Part shown: in pieces, positions 32,592 to 33,951 of the stretch
Numbering within the stretch: the stretch's first letter is position 1
Layout of the letters: each line of letters starts with the position of its first letter
Notes under the pieces: model-generated
What the model was told of the DNA's origin: nothing
What the model saw: only the letters and a program-made list of their open reading frames with translations
Databases searched by the model: none
Assembly: GCA_905372265.1 (NCBI GenBank)
Contig: CAJPOL010000006.1
Span: 1 to 33,951, forward strand
DNA length: 33,951 bases
Reading direction: 5' to 3'
Source: an uncultured Treponema sp.
GTDB lineage: Bacteria; Spirochaetota; Spirochaetia; Treponematales; Treponemataceae
Made by a program: the position numbers and the translations under genes

Positions 32592-32670
32592 TTGAGTACG
32601 AGGTTTTTCCGGAAATCAAGGCCGGCTTTTAGAAAACCTTGCGTCTTCGGCGGTGCCTTACAGTACTCAA
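32592..32670 (-). promoter_or_regulatory. structured RNA leader of the sigma factor gene
   Basis: In the minus-strand RNA UUGAGUAC (32670-32663) pairs with GUACUCAA (32599-32592), closing a 79-base domain. Inside, AGGUUUU (32639-32633) pairs with AAAACCU (32607-32601), and within that CCGG pairs with CCGG. A GC-rich arm, GGCACCGCCGAAGACGC, stays free for other contacts. A possible extended -10, TGC-TTTAAT (32684-32676), would start RNA at about 32669, the first base of the domain. The ribosome-binding site lies some 10 bases past the closing helix. It may be a riboswitch-like or temperature-sensitive leader. Confidence 0.5.
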
Positions 32671-32894
32671 CAATAATTAAAGCAAGAACCGTGCCGTTTT
32701 TTTTTATTTTGATTAATCAAATAGGAATATACTCTATCAGGCCGGTGCCGGTTCGTACCCGCCGCAGTAAAAAAATCTACCGTAAAATCACATAAATCAT
32801 TAAATAATATAAAGTTATTGAGATAAAAACGGTATATTTCATCACGTTTTAAGACATATCAGATGAGGAGAAGCGGTAAAAACGAAGAAAAAAC

Positions 32895-32930
32895 TTGCCT
32901 TTTTCAGCTGTTGTTTGTATATTTTATAAT
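32895..32930 (+). promoter_or_regulatory. groES promoter region
   Basis: TTGCCT (32895-32900) with TATATT (32918-32923) has a 17-base spacer, and a consensus TATAAT follows at 32925-32930. Either -10 gives a start near 32930-32937 and a leader of about 150 bases. No CIRCE (TTAGCACTC inverted pair) is visible. The flanking part 32680-32890 shows no gene. Confidence 0.5.
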
Positions 32931-32945
32931 AGCATTGTATGGTTG

Positions 32946-33002
32946 AAATGACACACTCAGGAAAAACACAATCAAAACTGAGTTAAAATGACACAACCTG
33001 AG
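32946..33002 (+). repeat. direct and alternative inverted repeats in the groES leader
   Basis: AAATGACACA occurs at 32946-32955 and again at 32986-32995, a 40-base period. ACTCAG (32955-32960) can pair with CTGAGT (32978-32983), or CTCAGG (32956-32961) with CCTGAG (32997-33002). These two pairings exclude each other. Confidence 0.55.
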
Positions 33003-33014
33003 ATGTATATATGT

Positions 33015-33047
33015 CCCGAAGCCGTAAGTTCGTTTCGGGTTTATTTT
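33015..33047 (+). terminator. intrinsic terminator between the groES promoter and gene (attenuator candidate)
   Basis: CCCGAA (33015-33020) pairs with TTCGGG (33034-33039) and is followed by TTTATTTTTA. It stands 38 bases before the groES ATG. No adequate promoter lies between it and the gene, so groES transcripts should have to read through it. Confidence 0.6.
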
Positions 33048-33084
33048 TACTACCTAGTGATTAGAGTATACAGGAGGTGTTTAC

Positions 33085-33351
33085 ATGAAAGTACGGCCAT
33101 TAGCAGACCGTGTTTTGGTGAAAGTTGATAAGGTAGAAACAAAAACCGCCGGCGGAATTATTATTCCCGACACGGCGCAGGAAAAGACGCAAACAGCAGT
33201 AGTAATTGCGATCGGCGACGATAAAGAAAAAATAAAAGTATCAGTCGGCCAAAAGGTGATGCATGACAAGTATGCAGGCACCCAGATCAAAATCGACGGT
33301 GAGGAGCATTTAATTCTTAAAGCCGCCGATATTGTTGCGGTAATCGAATAA
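33085..33351 (+). CDS. groES: co-chaperonin GroES
   Basis: GroES caps the GroEL cage for protein folding in the cytoplasm. The 88-residue protein begins MKVRPLADRVLVKVDKVETK, has the mobile-loop core TAGGIIIPDTAQEK and ends EHLILKAADIVAVIE. It is slightly short compared with the usual 95-97 residues, with a shortened roof/loop region. AGGAGGTG six bases before the ATG is a strong ribosome-binding site. groEL does not follow, so the usual groESL pair is split, as I recall for T. pallidum. Its expression probably depends on the leader with the internal terminator. An intrinsic terminator follows. Confidence 0.96.
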   Translation: MKVRPLADRVLVKVDKVETKTAGGIIIPDTAQEKTQTAVVIAIGDDKEKIKVSVGQKVMHDKYAGTQIKIDGEEHLILKAADIVAVIE

Positions 33352-33362
33352 CCTGACCGATA

Positions 33363-33393
33363 AAGCCGGTATGTGCATCATACCGGCTTTTTT
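33363..33393 (+). terminator. intrinsic terminator of groES
   Basis: AAGCCGGTATG (33363-33373) pairs perfectly with CATACCGGCTT (33379-33389) around a 5-base loop, followed by T residues. The repeat element begins immediately afterwards. Confidence 0.92.
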
Positions 33394-33511
33394 ATTCGTG
33401 CGGAGGGTTTAATACCCCGACGCTCTGCGTCGTAACAAAAGGGTATTAAAGCCGACTGCAACCACCTTATGAGAACAACATACCCCGACGCTTGCGTCGG
33501 GGTTGTTGATT
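33394..33511. repeat. palindromic intergenic repeat, copy 2 (118 bp)
   Basis: It differs from copy 1 (23669-23784) by two single-base insertions and one substitution. The second hairpin is perfect here: CCCCGACGC-TT-GCGTCGGGG. Like copy 1 it starts exactly at the end of a terminator T-run. Confidence 0.85.
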
Positions 33512-33560
33512 CGTGCGGAGGGTTAATACCTCGATGCTTCTTGAGTCGGGGGTGCTGATT
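33509..33560. repeat. truncated third copy of the palindromic repeat (52 bp)
   Basis: The first 24 bases, ATTCGTGCGGAGGG then TTAATACC, repeat the element's left end. The remainder, with TCGATGCTTCTTGAGTCGGG, matches its last hairpin imperfectly and ends in GATT. The internal part is deleted. It abuts copy 2, sharing the ATT junction. Confidence 0.7.
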
Positions 33561-33604
33561 TTCCGTTCTCAGCTGAATCCCTGATTTCTTTTCTTCTCAA
33601 TCCA

Positions 33605-33631
33605 TTGACATGCTTTCGACAAGGGTATAAA
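33605..33631 (+). promoter_or_regulatory. promoter of ssrA
   Basis: Consensus TTGACA (33605-33610) is followed after 15 bases by TATAAA (33626-33631). The spacer is short by one or two bases. Transcription would begin near 33638, giving a brief 5' extension removed to form the mature end at about 33647. Confidence 0.55.
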
Positions 33632-33646
33632 GTACAGCGTTTAAAT

Positions 33647-33951
33647 GGGGATGTTCCGGTTTCGACTGGAAAGCAGATGCCCGAATTGCAGGTGGAGCGC
33701 CGATCTCCTTAACAACGGCACACTTTATAACTGCCAACAATGACAGTTTCGATTACGCAGTAGCTGCATAATCGCGGAACCGGCCAAGTGGTGCTTCCGA
33801 GCGCGGCATGGTTCCGTCGCCAGTCGGAGCTTGCTTCTTACCGTGTGCGGACGGTAGTGAAGGACTTTTTCCGCAATACGGATTCGACGCTTTCGGCGCT
33901 GCTACCGGATCCCGACAACTGCCTCGCGCCGATAAACCTGTAGATGTTCCT
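33647..33951 (+). ncRNA. ssrA: transfer-messenger RNA (3' end outside window)
   Basis: tmRNA rescues stalled ribosomes by tagging the nascent peptide for proteolysis. The 5' end GGGGATGTTCCGGTTTCGAC is the conserved start that forms the acceptor stem and D-like arm. The tag frame lies at 33733-33771. After it come the GC-rich segments of the pseudoknot region. The window ends in GTAGATGTTCCT, just before the expected T-arm and CCA end, so about 40-50 bases are missing. It stands alone behind its own promoter. Confidence 0.96.
33733..33771 (+). other. ssrA: tmRNA tag reading frame
   Basis: From the probable resume codon GCC the frame encodes ANNDSFDYAVAA and then TAA. The hydrophobic AVAA end is the degradation signal. 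The exact resume codon is inferred by comparison with other tags; ANSDSFDYALAA is the treponemal tag I remember. Confidence 0.85.

Noticed and set aside
32592..32670. c-di-GMP (GEMM) riboswitch in the sigma leader, suggested by GACGCAA
   Set aside because: The other conserved GEMM segments and the tetraloop-receptor layout are missing.
32863..32946. 27-codon frame with a hydrophobic end upstream of groES
   Set aside because: It spans the predicted promoter and lacks a ribosome-binding site.
32946..32995. Insertion-sequence ends suggested by AAATGACACA repeats
   Set aside because: Only 30 bases lie between the repeats and no transposase remnant is present.
32900..33084. CIRCE operator before groES
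   Set aside because: Neither TTAGCACTC nor GAGTGCTAA, or a close variant as a 9-base-spaced pair, was found.
33394..33560. CRISPR array suggested by the repeated unit
   Set aside because: Only two full adjacent-or-distant copies, each palindromic and over 110 bp, without spacers or cas genes.

Overview
This window reads as a Treponema chromosome (Spirochaetota), probably a host-associated, oral-type species rather than T. pallidum itself. Three things support this. The tmRNA at the right edge encodes a tag ending in DSFDYAVAA, close to the treponemal tags I remember. The order tamB-bamA-skp-mutS matches the T. pallidum order as I recall it (tp0325-tp0328). The proteins also have treponemal traits: a short ThrRS without a TGS domain, GTP-type PEPCK and an 88-residue GroES. 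No phage, insertion-sequence transposase, CRISPR array, tRNA or rRNA gene was seen.

Layout. 1-154: 3' end of queA. 217-2478 (-): GH2 glycosidase. 2775-6870 (-): one operon, response regulator, histidine kinase, ABC ATPase and two ABC-2 permeases, of the lantibiotic/bacitracin-resistance type. 6871-7289: no gene, only broken coding-like text. 7290-8537 (-): thymidylate kinase and a small secreted protein of unknown function. 8581-18712 (+): envelope biogenesis block tamB, bamA and skp, followed by mutS, which carries a frameshift. 18919-21911 (+): pyruvate formate-lyase and its activase. 22063-23594 (+): lipoprotein with two ZinT-like domains plus a small periplasmic partner. 23787-27455 (-): thrS and pckG. 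27631-28497 (+): membrane-anchored SPFH-like protein. 28585-31084 (-): MATE exporter and a lipoprotein. 31249-31677 (+): Holliday-junction-resolvase-related nuclease. 31705-32565 (-): small sigma-70 factor. 33085-33351 (+): groES. 33647-end (+): ssrA (tmRNA), cut by the window edge.

How the genes work together. TamB, BamA and Skp should move and insert outer-membrane proteins. PflB/PflA and PEPCK fit fermentative central metabolism. The sensor-regulator-transporter operon looks like a self-contained peptide-antibiotic response. The ZinT-type pair probably handles a divalent metal at the cell surface. Sigma factor, GroES and tmRNA form a stress/quality-control cluster whose long intergenic regions are rich in RNA structure.

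The least ordinary signals are non-coding. They are a 116-118 bp palindromic element present twice (plus a 52-bp deletion derivative) just behind terminators; a branched RNA leader in front of the sigma gene; a promoter-stems-terminator arrangement in front of groES; and promoters whose extended -10 boxes sit directly on the start codons of tmk and tamB. The main genetic lesion is the mutS frameshift in a conserved core motif.
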